The notes under the pieces were generated by a model. It searched no databases and was not told where the DNA came from. It saw nothing but the letters and a program-made list of their open reading frames with translations. Both the position numbers and the translations under genes were made by a program. Below, in pieces: positions 1 to 12,371 of a stretch of 64,000 nt of DNA. Positions within the stretch are counted from its first letter, which is position 1; every line of letters begins with the position of its first letter. Source of the DNA: Rattus norvegicus (taxonomy: Eukaryota > Chordata > Mammalia > Rodentia > Muridae); the NCBI RefSeq assembly GCF_036323735.1, contig NC_086033.1:4082826-4146825 (forward strand), given 5' to 3'.

Positions 1-424
1 AAAGTAAATTAGAACAGTTGGGTTTTTGGTGCAATCTCCATCTGGTGGGGCACAGGGGCAGTGTTGGTAAGCACTCAGCTTTCTTAATCTCAGTGACCTA
101 AGGTGTACTCTACAATCTCTCCCAGGTTGTCCCAGAGAAGTCAAGTCCCAGTGTCAACAGCAGTCCTTTGCTTACCTACACACTTGTCCCTGCCTTCCTG
201 AGTCCTCTGTCCTGACTTCTGGCATCACTTACCAGATGAACAATCTCACACCATCTTAGATCTGGTCTGAGGGAGTCCAGTGTTGGCCAGGGCATCTGCT
301 CCAGAATTGTGGATGTGGATTTGTTCAAAGGAACCTTGAGCTGTGGAAAATGAGAGCTGTCCCAATCCCAGCCCCACCCCTACCCCACCCCCAACCATGC
401 TGCCACTTGAGTTTCAGATTCTGT

Positions 425-427
425 CAA

Positions 428-459
<32 letters not shown>

Positions 460-468
460 ACAAACAAC
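425..468. repeat. (CAAG)n / (CAAA)n simple repeat
   Basis: Tandem CAAG units change to CAAA. The tract is non-coding. Confidence 0.9.
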
Positions 469-525
469 AAAAATACCCTTATCCTTCCTAAAGAAAAAGC
501 AGCACTGATTAATCAAGATCAATAT

Positions 526-1152
526 CGGGGCTGTAGAGATGGCTCAGCAATTTAGAGGACTGGCTGTACTTGTAGAGACCTGGGTTCAATTCTCAGCACC
601 CACATGGCAGTTGTCTTAGTTGGGGTTACTATTGCTGCAACGTAACATCGTGACCAAAAGCAACTTGGGAAGGAAAGGGTTTGTTTGGCTTATATTTTCA
701 CATCACCGTTCATCACTGAACAAAGTCAGGATAGACTCCTTTCACACAGGGCAGAAACCTGGAAACAGAAGTCGATGCAGAGGCCATGGAGGGATGCTGC
801 TTACTAACTTGCTCCACAAGTCTTGCTTTTTTATAAAAACCAGGACCACCAGCCCAGTGTGCTATCACCAACAATGGGGTGGGCCCTTCTTCACCAATCA
901 CTAATTAAGAAAGTGCCCTACCAGCTTGCCTACAGCCCTACCTTATGCAGGCATTTCCTTAGTTGAGGTTCCTTCCTCTCAGATGACTTTAGCTTGTGTT
1001 AAATTCACATAAAACTATCCAGCACAGGGCTCACAACCATCTGCAACTCCAGTTCTAGGGGATCCAACGCCCTCTTCCAGTACCAGGTACACATATGGTG
1101 TACACACATTCATGTGAGCAAATCATTTATGCACATAAAACAATACGGTAAA
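526..1152 (+). mobile_element. B2/B3-type SINE split by a later insertion
   Basis: The 5' part (GCTGTAGAGATGGCTCAGC, 526-606) and the 3' part (CTCACAACCATCTGCAACTC, from 1029) are the two halves of one B2-like SINE. They are separated by a different repeat at about 609-1025. Confidence 0.75.
609..1025 (-). repeat. rodent interspersed repeat (family A), inserted in a SINE
   Basis: It begins GTCTTAGTTGGGGTTACTAT and ends AAACTATCCAGCACA. Its reverse complement matches the block at 57820-58195. Related blocks lie at 5310-5680, 6120-6515 and 57650-57815. I know the family from rodent DNA but am not sure of its class. Confidence 0.6.
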
Positions 1153-2134
1153 TACATCTTTTAAAAAAATCAACAACGTGTGTGGCTACTTATTTAACTG
1201 AAGAGCCCTCTCAAATCATCCCTCAGCATCCCACATTCTCACTTCTGGTCACATCAAGCTGGACCTCATCTGAGATTGACCTGTCAGATAAATAACGACT
1301 CATATAGACAGACTGTACCATCTGCTCTCCTACAGTCAGGAAACTTCCAGGAGCCCCCAGCATCCTTGACTACAGCTCAGCCCTTTAGCCACTTGGTTCT
1401 ATTGAGTGGGTCATTAAGGCGGCCTCTCTCCTCTCTCCTCCCCCTTCTCATACAGAACACAGACCGGGGTCCTCTCCTCTTGGCTCCTGTTTGACAAGTC
1501 TTTCACCTCTATGCAGACACATCAGTTGAATGAGTCCATAAGCAAATACCTATGTTGGATGGTCATGTGGGTGGCCTGTCCTTTTCCTTATCTTGAGGCT
1601 CCTTCAGATGGAAGGAAGCCCAAGGCCAGCTATCTGTTTACTCTGGATCCTCTGTTCATTGTACCTGGCATTGATCTGGGCTTCCCCCCTGCCCCCTCCA
1701 ATCTCTCTATTAGTTCAGCTTCAGAAAATCTCTTATCACCTCCAGATGTTAGGCCACTCTCTGCCATCAAGCCTGCCTGGCCATTTTGCGTTTGTCATTA
1801 ATTGATTTTGCCTTCCCCACTTGGGAAGCACAAATTGGCTCTGCCCGTTAGCGGTAATATTTCCCCGAAAGGGGTTATAAATCATGCCTCGTGTCTACCT
1901 CTTGATCACAGTGGAGCAGTATCTACATAGGGAAATACTGGGCTACGGTTAATGTGTTAGGGATGGGGAGGATGCGACAGTCCACATACTAAAGGCTGAC
2001 AGAGCCCAGCACAGAGAGGATGCTCACTTTGGATGTATAGATGGAATAGAGGAAAGAAAAGAAGGAAGGGCAGGAAGGTTGTATGGCTTTCCCTGGAGAG
2101 ATGTGAGAAAATTTCTGATCACTCCAGATAGGCC
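1153..2134. other. unique-looking sequence, no gene recognised
   Basis: Open frames of up to 96 codons exist on the + strand, but none shows a recognised domain. By synteny the 3' end of Kif6 should lie to this side; I could not identify it. Confidence 0.4.
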
Positions 2135-2300
2135 ATGGACTACAGACCTAAGAAACCATCCCACCGAAGTCCAGCTTGGTGAGCCAATGAGCTTCCTGGG
2201 GACTATGAATGACTCAAAGGTAACTGTGTCTCTAAAAAGCCCACCCCAGCGTGGGTGACAACCTACAAGGTGCACCTCTGGAGCTCACTGCCCAACTGGA
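2135..2300. repeat. dispersed repeat (family B)
   Basis: It shares blocks such as CCAGCTTGGTGAGCCAATGAG and AAAGCCCACCCCAGCGTGG with 18295-18500 and 37770-38030. The class is not known to me. Confidence 0.5.
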
Positions 2301-2504
2301 AGGCAGCTCTGAGGAAGAATCTCCTCTTTCTAGAAAGTATTTACTGCCTATCTAACACGTGAGAGCGGCTTTGGGACTCTAAGTTTTCTGAGCTTCCCTA
2401 AACCTTGTGAAGGAACGAGGAAGAAGAGGTGGGGTGTCTCTTCAATAAGACTGATTTAAGGACCCTCACTCACATTTCACCTTTGCCTTTTGTTTGTCTA
2501 TTGG

Positions 2505-2866
2505 TTGGTTTTTCAAGACAAGGTTTCTCTATACAGCCCTGGCCATCCTGGAGCTCACTCTGTAGACCAGGCTGTCTTTAAACTCGGAGAGCCACCTACC
2601 TCTGCCTTCCAAGTGCTAGGATTAAAGGCATACACCACTACCATGTGGCACACCTTTGCATTCCAACACCTGTGGATTTTATGGGCTAAGTCTTAGACTC
2701 TAAGAGTTTTCAGAAAATCTGCTAGGTGTGGTAGCACCTGATTTTAATCCTGCTACTGAGGAGGCAGAGGCAGACGGATCTCTGTGAGTTTGAGGCCAAC
2801 CTGTTCTACCCTGTAAGTTCCAGGCCAACCAGGACTACGAACAACACTGTCTCAAAACAGTAACAA
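2505..2866. mobile_element. two B1 SINEs: antisense 2505-2650, sense 2718-2866
   Basis: The first shows AAGTGCTAGGATTAAAGGCA, the reverse of the B1 5' end. The second shows GAGGCAGAGGCAGACGGATC and GAGGCCAACCTG in sense, ending TCTCAAAA. Confidence 0.8.
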
Positions 2867-4027
2867 TGAGTTTTCAGAAGTTCTCTAACCACATGGATGT
2901 GTTCTTGAGAGAGACCCCATCCATATCTTGGATCAGAAAACCAGAACCAGCAGATGCCAAGGACCAGCCTCAGTGTGGAGAGGGGTTCTGAGGAAAGAGT
3001 GTTTGGGAGCAGCAAAAAGAATGACATGAAGTCAAATTGTGGGTACAAGCTGACAGCCTGTGTTCCACTCATGACAGCTTTCTGAAGATCACCAGACAGT
3101 TCAGCTCTCACAAACCAAAGCCCAGTCTTTTATTTACATATCAATTATCATCCACCCCAGGTTTCCTTTTGATTATCCCATGAATCTGCATTTTTTGATG
3201 TTAGTACCTTGACTCCTAGGAAAAGACAACAAGCACATTTTTCTTAACAATGCAAATGAATTCAGAGACTGCCTGCCTTTGTAAGCACAGACAGTAAGCT
3301 AGCCGGGTGGGATCTGTCTCTGAGTTCACCATTCCCACCAGGTTTAGGTCTAAATTTACTCTGTCCTAGTCCCAGGTTGACCTTGAATGCAGGAATCTGC
3401 CTGCCTTTGTTTCTGCTTACTTTTGTATCTTTCTGGCAAGCTGGCTCTTAGTGCAGCTGCCTCTGTTCATTTAGGTCCATGAAACCCCTCATATAATTCA
3501 TATTACATCTTTATATTTTGCATAGTTGAGAAATTATATATATTTGAACTCATGATTTCAGAGTTCTTTCCCACAGCCTGAACACAGGCTGCTCTGAACA
3601 TCACAGTGTTTGCCGATTTTGCCAAGGATACAGACACACTCTCACCTCCCAAACTTGTACTGCTTCTAATTATCATGGAGTCATTAACCTTGGCAGGGGG
3701 AATATTTCCTGAAAGAGAAACATAAAGTAAATTGTGTACATTATTATACAAGCAAGCTGTATGTCCACAGCAACTGTCAACACTTGCAGAGACCCACACC
3801 CTGCTGACTGCGTTCCAGGGGTGAGAACTGCGTCATGCCACCCTGTCCACATGGCCATGCAGGACTCAGCAAGCAGAGAGGTTTCAGAAAAGATGGCTCC
3901 CCAGTTCTCCTAGCATTGCCTCCCAAATGGACCACATCATTTTTCACTCTTAATGCCAAGTAGCTGCCCCTGCCTCATCTCACCCCAGTGATGTCTTGTG
4001 ATTTATGTTAAGCTTTGTAGCAGAGAA

Positions 4028-4028
<1 letters not shown>
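2867..4028. other. no gene or clear repeat recognised
   Basis: This is ordinary AT/GC-mixed sequence with only short open frames. I see nothing I can support. Confidence 0.4.

Positions 4029-4104
<76 letters not shown>
4029..4104. repeat. (TC)n followed by (AT)n microsatellite
   Basis: About 20 TC units are followed at once by AT/GTAT units. Confidence 0.95.
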
Positions 4105-4105
<1 letters not shown>

Positions 4106-4164
4106 TATTTAAAGACATAAAAATTCCCTCCTTGCTTTCTTGCTTTGGTTTTCTGTAAGCCCCT

Positions 4165-4573
4165 TGTCTTAGTTAACTTTTTCTATTGTTGCTAAGAGAC
4201 CTATGACCAAGGAAAATTACAGAAGTAAGAGTTTACTGAACCTTTGCTTATAGTTTCAGAGGGTGGCCATCATGAAAGCATGGTGGCAGGCAGACATGGC
4301 ACTTGTAGCAGTAGTTAAGAGCTTACTTTTTTTTTAAGATTTATTTTTACTTATTGTATATGCATACATACTCTATCTGGATGTGCACCTGCATGCCGGA
4401 AGAGGGCATCAGATTGCATTGTAGCCACCAAATGGTTGCTGGGAGGAATTGAATTCAGGACTTCTGGAAGAGCAGCCAGTGCGCTTAACTGCTAGGCCAA
4501 CTCTCCAGCTCTAAGAACTTATATCTTGATCTACAAGCATGAGGCAGAGAGAGTGCTAACTGGGCCCAACATT

Positions 4574-4611
<38 letters not shown>

Positions 4612-4790
4612 GCTGTTTTAGTTTGTTTTTTGTTGTTTTTTTTTTTAAGTCTCAAAGTCTACCTCCAGTGATACACCTTCTCTAAAAAGACCACACCTAT
4701 TAATCCTTCCCAAATAGTTCCACTGACTAGGGACTAACCATATAAATATATGAGCCTATGGGGGCGTTTTTACTCAAGCCACCACATTCT
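4165..4790 (-). repeat. rodent interspersed repeat with nested B2 and (TTG)n
   Basis: The outer repeat starts TGTCTTAGTTAACTTTTTCT and ends CTCAAGCCACCACA. It is broken by an antisense B2 SINE at about 4329-4512 (poly-T side left, CAACTCTCCAGCT right) and contains a (TTG)n tract at 4573-4614. The family is related in its first bases to the block at 609-1025. Confidence 0.55.
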
Positions 4791-5309
4791 TCTACACCAG
4801 CATACTCTCATCTCCGCCGTATTATAAGAATAATGGTGGTTGTTTGTTCTGACGGGATAGCCATAGCATCTGCACACCAGAGCTTCTTCTAGGTGATGCC
4901 TATACCTGTGGTGTCCAGAATCTTGCCTGCTTAGTTACTTGACCCAAAGATGTTCCATCTGGTGCCAAAACCCCGTGGCATGACCATGTAAATGTTCTCA
5001 TGGAAACTCTGCCTTTCCATGGAGCCAGGATCAGAGCCAGGAAACACCAAGAGAGGAAGGTAGAGAGTGGCAGGAACTGGTGCCATCCAGATGCCAAAGA
5101 GTGGTCATGGTGCTCATCTTTGTCACATTTCTTCTGTATGAAATTGCCAGAATAGGGAGATCTAATAGACAGAAAACAAATACCTGTAGGCTGAGGGACC
5201 AGGCTTGCTTGAAGGAGGAGCGAAAGCTAATGAAGAAAAAAATCCCTCTTTGAAGCAATAATCGGCAACAGTGTTCTTACAACTCTGTGGATATTGCACA
5301 AATAATGTG

Positions 5310-5680
5310 TGATGGTCAGGGCTGACTGTCAGCTTGACAGGGTCTAAGAGACAAAACACGTTGTGTGTCACAAACCTCTGCAAGGGGGGTTTAGATTGAA
5401 CTAGTTGAGGCAGGAAGATCCTTGCTAAATGTGAGCAGGTCCACCTGATGGCTGGAATCCCAGAGTGAGTTTAAAAGGAGAAGGCAAGAGGTTCACAGGC
5501 TCATCCTCTTTGCTTCCTGACCTCCAGTGCAACGTGAGATACCTCACACTCCTGTGGCCTCCCCTCCTGCCGTGCTGAACATGATACACCCCCACACTGT
5601 GAACTAAAACAAATGCTTCCTTCCCTACGTCACTTCCGTAAGGCATTTTCTCAGCAGTGAGAAAATTAATTACTACAATG
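5310..5680 (+). repeat. rodent interspersed repeat (family A-like)
   Basis: The order of landmarks (CTGTCAGCTTGACAGGGTCT, then GTGAACTAAAACAAATGC, then TTTTCTCAGCAGTGAGAAAA) parallels the block at 57820-58195. Confidence 0.5.
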
Positions 5681-5719
5681 TGGGGCAGGGGCGACGGCTT
5701 TCAGGATGAGCGTACAGAA

Positions 5720-5945
5720 CAAATTCAGTGAAATGTATTACTACAGAACCCACTGCAGATGGACGGACAAGGCAGATGCAGTATCTGTACACCACGGAAT
5801 ACTGCCTGTCCATTAAAAAAAAAAAGGAAAATCAAGACATTGGTAGGAAAAATGCACAGAACAGGAGATTATTATATTATGCTCCGAAAGGAACCAGACT
5901 CAGAATGGCAAATATTGCATGTGTTCTCTCATATGCAGAATCTAA
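5720..5945 (+). mobile_element. L1 ORF2/3' fragment
   Basis: The phrase GGAATACTGCCTGTCCATTAAA is the degenerate form of the common L1 3' end phrase for an animal with GGAATA(C/T)TACTCAGCCAT. It runs into a (TG)n tract at 5948-5988. Confidence 0.65.
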
Positions 5946-5946
5946 A

Positions 5947-5989
<43 letters not shown>

Positions 5990-6119
5990 CTACATAGAAG
6001 TAGAAAGTTGGCCTTGAGAAAGTAGGGCTGGAGAAGGGTAATGGGTTGCGTGTGATATAAAAACAGAGGGTGGTAGTGTATCAGATTAAGAAGGGCAGTG
6101 AACATGTGCATGGGTGTGC

Positions 6120-6515
6120 ATGTGGTTTGTTTTAACCATCGACTTGACACAATCTAGTATTCCTTGGGAAGAGAGTCTTCATGAGGAATTCTCTAGAGGG
6201 ACATGTATGTTGGGGACTCTCTTGGTTGTTAATTTGTGTGGGGAAGACCCAGTCCACTGTGGGCAGCACCATTCCCTAGGCAGGAGTCCTGAACTGTATG
6301 GGCGGAGAAACTGAGTAGTTGAAAAGCAAACAAGCAAAGATTCATGCTTATTCTCTCGCTGCTCTTGACTATAGAGGGGACTGACTGCTTGAGTTCCTGC
6401 CTTAGCTTCCCCCCCTCAAGACCTGGAATAATAAGTAGAGTAGACTCCCTTCGCTCAGTAGTATGCCTTCTGTCGGGATACTTTATTACAGCAACAGAAA
6501 TGAAATTAAAACACT
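6120..6515 (+). repeat. rodent interspersed repeat (family A-like)
   Basis: It starts TTTTAACCATCGACTTGACA and ends ACTTTATTACAGCAACAGAAA, the same order as 57820-58195. Confidence 0.5.
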
Positions 6516-6734
6516 GGGGGAGGGCAGTAGTGGGGAGAGATGAGTAAGAACAAAGTGTGATGACATCTACAGATGAAACTGCCATAATTAAGCCCATTAC
6601 TTTAGAAGTCAACTTAAAGATTTAATAGAAGTAAATGAAGTCACTAAAACAATTTCATATACCCACTAGCATGAACCTACCACTGGGAAGATAAACAGGC
6701 ATTTAGAGGTGTAGGATGAGAGGGTTTCTTTTTC

Positions 6735-6960
6735 TTTTTAATAGTTGTGTTTCCCTTATTTTTTAAATTGTATGTGTACGTGTGTTTTGCCTAAGGGTAT
6801 TTGTCTGTGCACTACATGGGTCTTTCGCCTGAGGAGGCCAGAAAAAGGTGTTGGACTCCCTGGGACTGGAGTGTGTAGACTGCTATGTGTGAGTGCTGGG
6901 AACCAAACCCAGGTCCTCTGAAAGAGCAGCCAGTGCTCTTAACTACTGAGCAGAAGGTTT
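6735..6960 (-). mobile_element. B3/B2-type SINE, antisense
   Basis: The reverse strand shows the B3 pattern: AACCAAACCCAGGTCCTCTG and AGAGCAGCCAGTGCTCTTAA lie near its 5' end. Confidence 0.75.
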
Positions 6961-7028
6961 CTGTTTTTCAAGCTGTTTTGTCTTAGGCAATACGATTTAT
7001 TTACGTATAAATATAGACGGATATATCT

Positions 7029-7559
7029 GGGGAGATGGCTCAGCACTTAAGAGTTCTTGCTGTTCTACCAGAGGACCTGAGGGGTAGTTCCCAGCATCCA
7101 AGTCGGGCACCTCACAAACAAGATGTCCAGGTGCCTCAGACACCAAACATACAGGCTGGGGATGTAGCTCAGGTGGTAGAATGCTTGCCTACCATTCGCC
7201 AAGCCCGTCGGTTAGATCCCCAGCCTCCTATAAACCAAGCATGGAGTCCACGCACGTAATCCCACCCCCTAAGGGGTGGAGAACAAGAGGATCATCAGCT
7301 CAAGGTCAGTCTTGGCTAGATGCCAAGTTTAAGGTCATCTGGGGGCAAGATAAGATCTTGTATCAAAAGAAAAATAAAGGCAGGGGTGCTGGAGAGGTGT
7401 TTCAGTGGTCAAAACTTCAGCACCCACATTTGTTAGCTCACACTGCCTATAATTCCGGATCCAGGGCATTTGACACCCTCTTGGACTCTGTGGGTACCCA
7501 CCCAAACCATGGTATACATCCACACCCACAAACATGCACACATATAAAAATAAATATTA
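7029..7559 (+). mobile_element. cluster of B2 and B4 SINEs
   Basis: A B2 fragment lies at 7029-7140 (GGGGAGATGGCTCAGCACTT), an ID-headed B4 at 7149-7365 (GGGGATGTAGCTCAGGTGGT), and a further B2 at 7386-7559, whose tail took the ID element that follows. Confidence 0.7.
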
Positions 7560-7675
7560 GGGGTTGGGGATTTAGCTCAGTGGTAGAGCGCTTGCCTAGC
7601 AAGCGCAAGGCCCTGGGTTCGGTCCCCAGCTCCGAAAAAAAAGAAAAGAAAAAAATTAAAAAAAATAAATAAATA
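7560..7675 (+). mobile_element. ID element 1
   Basis: A near-consensus ID core runs from GGGGTTGGGGATTTAGCTCA to GGTCCCCAGCTCCG, then an A-rich tail. The Pol III A box (TAGCTCAGTGG) and B box (GGTTCGGTCC) are intact. Confidence 0.95.
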
Positions 7676-7680
7676 AGAAG

Positions 7681-8120
7681 CCCAAGGAGATGGCTCAGTG
7701 ATTAAGAACACACACCATCTGATCTTCCAGAGGACTCAGGTTCGATTCCCAGCACCCACATAGCAGTTCACAACCATCTGCAACTCCCATTCCAAGGGAT
7801 CTGACACCCTCTTCTGGCCAGCACATGGTACACAGACAAACATGTAGGCATGACATAAATGTATTCACAAAATAAAGCTAAATAAATATTTTTAAATAAA
7901 TAGAACGGCATAGCTAGCCATGGTATCACATGCCTTTAATCCTGGCACTCAGAAGACAGTGGATCTAAGTGGATTTAAAGCCAGCCTGGTCTACATACCA
8001 GCCAGAGCTACAAGACAGACAGACAGGCAGGTAGACAGACAGGTAGGTGAGTCTGGAGAGATGGCTCAGCTGTTCAAGGCTAAGCTAACGCCTGAAGGGA
8101 AGCAAAGCAGCAACTGCCCA
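7681..8120 (+). mobile_element. B2 (7681-7890), B1 (7910-8020) and B2 start (8055-8120)
   Basis: The first shows GGAGATGGCTCAGTGATTAAG and an AATAAA-rich tail. The second shows CATGCCTTTAATCCTGGCAC. The third, CTGGAGAGATGGCTCAGC, follows a short CAGACAGG tandem. Confidence 0.75.
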
Positions 8121-8149
8121 CGTGCACTGTATGTTAGGTGAATTATTTT

Positions 8150-8876
8150 ACGATGCTAACGAAGTAGCCACATCTACCAAAGATCAACTGAGGCACTGTG
8201 GATCCTCCAGGGGCTCACGTCTGTCTCCTCCACACTTCTGCCTCCCGAGCTCAGCATCCCCCAGACAATCTGCCCAAGGTCTCAAGCAAGACCAACCACT
8301 GACAGAAGTGATGGCCGGCAGTAACCAGGGTCGCAGCAATTGAGGGTGCTGCCAAGCAGGGCTGTCATCCGTCTGTTTGCTTTGCTTTGATTTGCTTCAC
8401 TCCGGTTTACTCAGCCCCAGGTTCCCCCGATGGGCAGGTCAATCCTCCCCATTCCCTTCTGTTAGCCTGGCCAACCCACACCCATGTGAGACTTCCCTCC
8501 CAGCTTATGTTGGAGCTGGGAGCCTTCCCAAGTAAGGAATCTCGTCAAGATCCCTTCAGTCTCCGCAGAGTGGGCTCCAGGTCAGATTCTCTCCCAGACA
8601 CTCAGCCTCACTTGGAAGCCAAAGATAAGACCAAGATGAGCTCAAGAGAAGCCCGTAGGTGTCCCCGAGGGGCTCATGCATTTGCTGCCCTGCATGGAAA
8701 AACAAGGCTGGGTGGGGGATGGCAGGCCTGTTTGCACACCGCACTGTTCAAACAGACTCCCCTGCCGCAGACACCTGTGCGGTGGAGGACAGGGCAGGCA
8801 GCGTGGCAGGGGCTCTCACCTCTTCCAACTCTCCCCATAGCCACCCTGACAACCGCTGCAGAGTCCTGGCCACATC
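8150..8876 (+). promoter_or_regulatory. 5' flank / probable promoter and 5'UTR of Kcnk16
   Basis: This is the first mostly non-repeat DNA upstream of the Kcnk16 start, so the promoter and 5'UTR most likely lie here. I see no clear TATA box and no CpG island. The transcription start cannot be placed from sequence. Assignment is by position only. Confidence 0.4.
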
Positions 8877-9089
8877 ATGCCCCGTGCTGGGGTCTGCAGC
8901 TGCTGGGGTGGCCAAGTATTGCCCCTACTTCTGGCCTATATCTGCTACCTGCTGCTTGGGGCCACCATCTTCCAGCGGCTGGAGAAGCAGGCAGAGGCTC
9001 AGTCCAGGGACCAGTTCCAGCTGGAAAAACTGCGCTTCTTAGAGAACTACACCTGCCTGGACCAGCAGGCCCTGGAGCAGTTCGTACAG
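8877..9089 (+). CDS. Kcnk16: Kcnk16 coding exon 1 (N-terminus, M1, start of cap)
   Basis: The exon encodes residues 1-71, from the ATG at 8877 to FVQ, and ends in phase 0 before the donor GTGAGG at 9090. It contains M1 (LPLLLAYICYLLLGATIF), the cap sequon NYT at residues 57-59 and the conserved cap cysteine in NYTC, which in K2P channels makes the inter-subunit disulfide. Confidence 0.97.
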
Positions 9090-11973
9090 GTGAGGGAGTA
9101 TGAAAGGATGGGACCGGAAAGGTGGGGAGGTGGATGGAGGGACTGGTGGCGGGTGAGGAACCACCACCCAGAGGTTGGTTCCCTGTTGGGAAGCAGAGTA
9201 TGGAGGAAGCTGGAGGCTGGAGAGAGCTAGTCCGGGTCCCTGACCCTCAGGTCTCTTATGTGACCTTGATCCAGTCACTTAACCTAAATGTTCTCATCCG
9301 TAATATGAGAAGGAAAATATATCTGGGCTTGAGGAGATGGTTCAGCCAAGTATCTGCCAAAACAAAGATGAGGACCCGAGTTCTAGACCCAGACCCTCTG
9401 TGAAAAAGCCAGGGGTGGGCAGGTAAGATGGCTCAGCGAGTAAAGGCACTTGGCACTGAGCCGACCCTGAAGACTGGAGTTCAATTCCTGGCACTCACAC
9501 GAGAGAGGAGAAAATCAACTCCCGGAAGTTGTCCTCTGGTCTTGACATGCGCACCATGGCACATGCGTTCCCACACACATAAACACCCCCCACACTGCTA
9601 CGTACTAATTAAAACGTAATTAAAAGAAAGAAAGCCAGGCACGGCGACTTGCAACCTCAGCACTGGAACCCTTGGGTTCTCTGGCCAGCCAGCCTTGCAG
9701 ATGGGCAAGCCTCAGACCTCTAAGAGAACCTGTCTCAGGAAAAAAAAAAAAAAAGTAGAAAGCTAGGCAGACGGTTTAGTAGGAAAGAATGCTTTATAAG
9801 CACAGGGACCTGAGTTTGAATCCCCAGCCCCCATGTATCACTCTGGGTATGGCTACAAGTGTCTGTGACTCCAGCACTGGGTTGTGGGGCCGGGGATGTC
9901 TCCATTGTTGGTGGATCCTGAGAGTTCACAGGCTAGGCCAGACTGGCCTAACCCAAAGGCAAGCTTCTAGTTTAGTGAGGGACCCTGACCCAAGGCAAAA
10001 AACCAAACAGGGCTAATGGCTCTGAGGACGACACCTGCGGTCGAGCCCTGGCCGCCTGCGCAAACATAATTCATACACAACTCTGCACATCAGCAAATGT
10101 ATACACCCACACAGAACACGCAACTGCAGCCCGCACATGTGAACTGTCAGTCACCACCACTCGAGATCTGTCCTCTCTCATGCTCCCCCACTTCTCAGGA
10201 CTGCTGCTCCATCAGCTGGCTCCCAGCTTATGTCCCCGGGGTGGAGACACGCACACAGGTTAGAAAGGTTAGCTGGGCTGGTGGACGACTGCTGGGTGGG
10301 GTGGATGAACGACGCCGGGACTACACCCCTAGTTGGTCTTACTCCCTGCCTGGGCTCCTCCTGCCTCCCTGTCTTCCAGAAACAAAGCAAAACTAGGTAT
10401 TTTGGGCAAAGGTGGGGCGCTGAGAAGATGGACAGACAGGTGGAACAGGTAGTGAGCGCCAAGCAGCAGGCGGAGCACGGTTGGCACAGTGAGTTCATGG
10501 GTAGGGATGGGGCTCTGGGCCATCATGACTCAGCACCCATAGGTACTTTCTCCCGGTTGCTCGCTGCAGCTCACTGGTGAGAGAGGCAGAGTGTCACCAA
10601 GGCTGCATGGTCATCGCCTGAGGCAGAACCCACACCCACGCTTCTCGCTGGGGAGCCCTCTATTCCTCACTGTGTGAACTAGCTCACCTGCTGAGGGCAG
10701 GGTGCTGCTGAAAGGGAGAATTTTTTTGGTGCAGCCTGTGGTCCTCCCTCACCAGTGGCAGTGCCTGAGAGCACATCGGGAAAGCAAGCGTCAGCGTCCA
10801 CCCAGGCCTGCTGACTCAGGCAGTTTGGGTGAGCTCACCAGGTGGTGCTGAGGCCCGGAGACTTCTCCTGGGACTGAGAGCAAAAGGGCTACAAGATGAG
10901 ATGTGAACCGAGGGGACTGTTCTGTTTTTCTATATGCTGATATACTCCAAATATAGTTACTCAGGGATGATTCTCATCTCCAGCCCCCACCCCCCAACAT
11001 CTCAGAAGTAAGCCTGAGTCAGGAACACCCCAAAACCTCCTCCTGCCCTGGGCTGGTGGTAGAGCCAGGAATGAGGAGTGGGCAGACAGGTGGCAAGGCT
11101 TAAACCAGCTCTGTAGTCAAGGGGCAAGGATGGATGAGGTCTGACTGCATCCAAGGGGCCAGTGCTTAGTCTGAGGACTCACTGGGAAAGATGAAACAGA
11201 CACACCCCTGAAAGTCCCCAGTTGCAGAACAAACCCTTCCCTCCCAGGGTAAGTAGAACCTGGAAATAAGATTTGGAGGAGTCCAGTTTCCAGGGAACTC
11301 ACACACTGAGTCACGCCCAGGGCTGAGTGTAGTGTTCAAATCTGACTCCAAGAGAAAGCAAGCTTGTACATCAGCCCCTTTCCCTGTTGCTGTTGGATTC
11401 CCTGGGGCCACAACCACATTCAGGACCATCAGAATAGTCAGAATCCCTTCTCCACAGGTTGGAAGGCTCAGAGATGTACAGAGGACAGCCAGGGTCCTGG
11501 GCAAATGCTGTGCCCAAGGGTGAAAGTCTCCAGGGAAGGGACATACTCTGGAATACCTGCCCAGCTCCCTGGGTGTGTGGGAAAGAGGAGGCCAAAGTCT
11601 TCATCGTAAGAGGTTAGTTCCGGCCCAAGTGAGGGCCAGGAGGCCTCCACCCAGCTGGTGAACATCAATTCCCACGGGAAAGAGAGGCAGGGGCAGCCAT
11701 ACTTTCCAATGGCCCCTCTGCCTTAGGGGCATCGTCAGACACTAAGGCTGAGCTGCCATCACCCTAAGACCAGTTCCCAGCTAAAGGGAGAAGGCTGGAG
11801 TTTGTGGGGGAGGGAACCCTGCCCATTCCCCACGAGGGGTTAAGGACACAAGTTTGAGCCTGTTAAGGCTTCTGTTCTAGAAACACCAAACATGGACACA
11901 AAGCACACTCACTCCCTTACACGAAACCTACAGCACTATGTAGCATATGCAATCAACACACCACTGTATCACT

Positions 11974-12012
<39 letters not shown>

Positions 12013-12293
12013 CATGCACGCACGCATGCACGCACACTTGTGGGACTCTGATGGGATTTCTCCAGCAGGCATGGGTTGTACTCACTAGAGAGTGCCAGAG
12101 AACGAGGCTGCCAGCATCCACACACCCACCCCATGTCCAGGAAAGCTCTCTCTCTTTCCCATTCCCTGACCCATGGAAAGGCAGCCCTAGACACAGCAAA
12201 CTCTCCCAGAAGCATTTAACATAACTGTCTCGTCCTATACATCCCCCTACAGTCTCTGTCTGTCTGTCTGTCTGTCTGTCTGTGTCTGTCTGT

Positions 12294-12371
<78 letters not shown>

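Noticed and set aside
7560..7638. ID elements as functional tRNA-Ala or BC1 genes
   Set aside because: The core is tRNA-derived with A and B boxes, but A-rich tails and target duplications mark SINE copies. No copy has the unique 3' domain expected of BC1.
1..8150. 3' end of Kif6 expected by synteny
   Set aside because: No exon or protein segment I could recognise as Kif6; it may lie just outside the window.
8387..9103. 238-codon + frame over the Kcnk16 start
   Set aside because: It overlaps Kcnk16 exon 1 in another frame and runs through the donor site; it is a shadow of the real exon.
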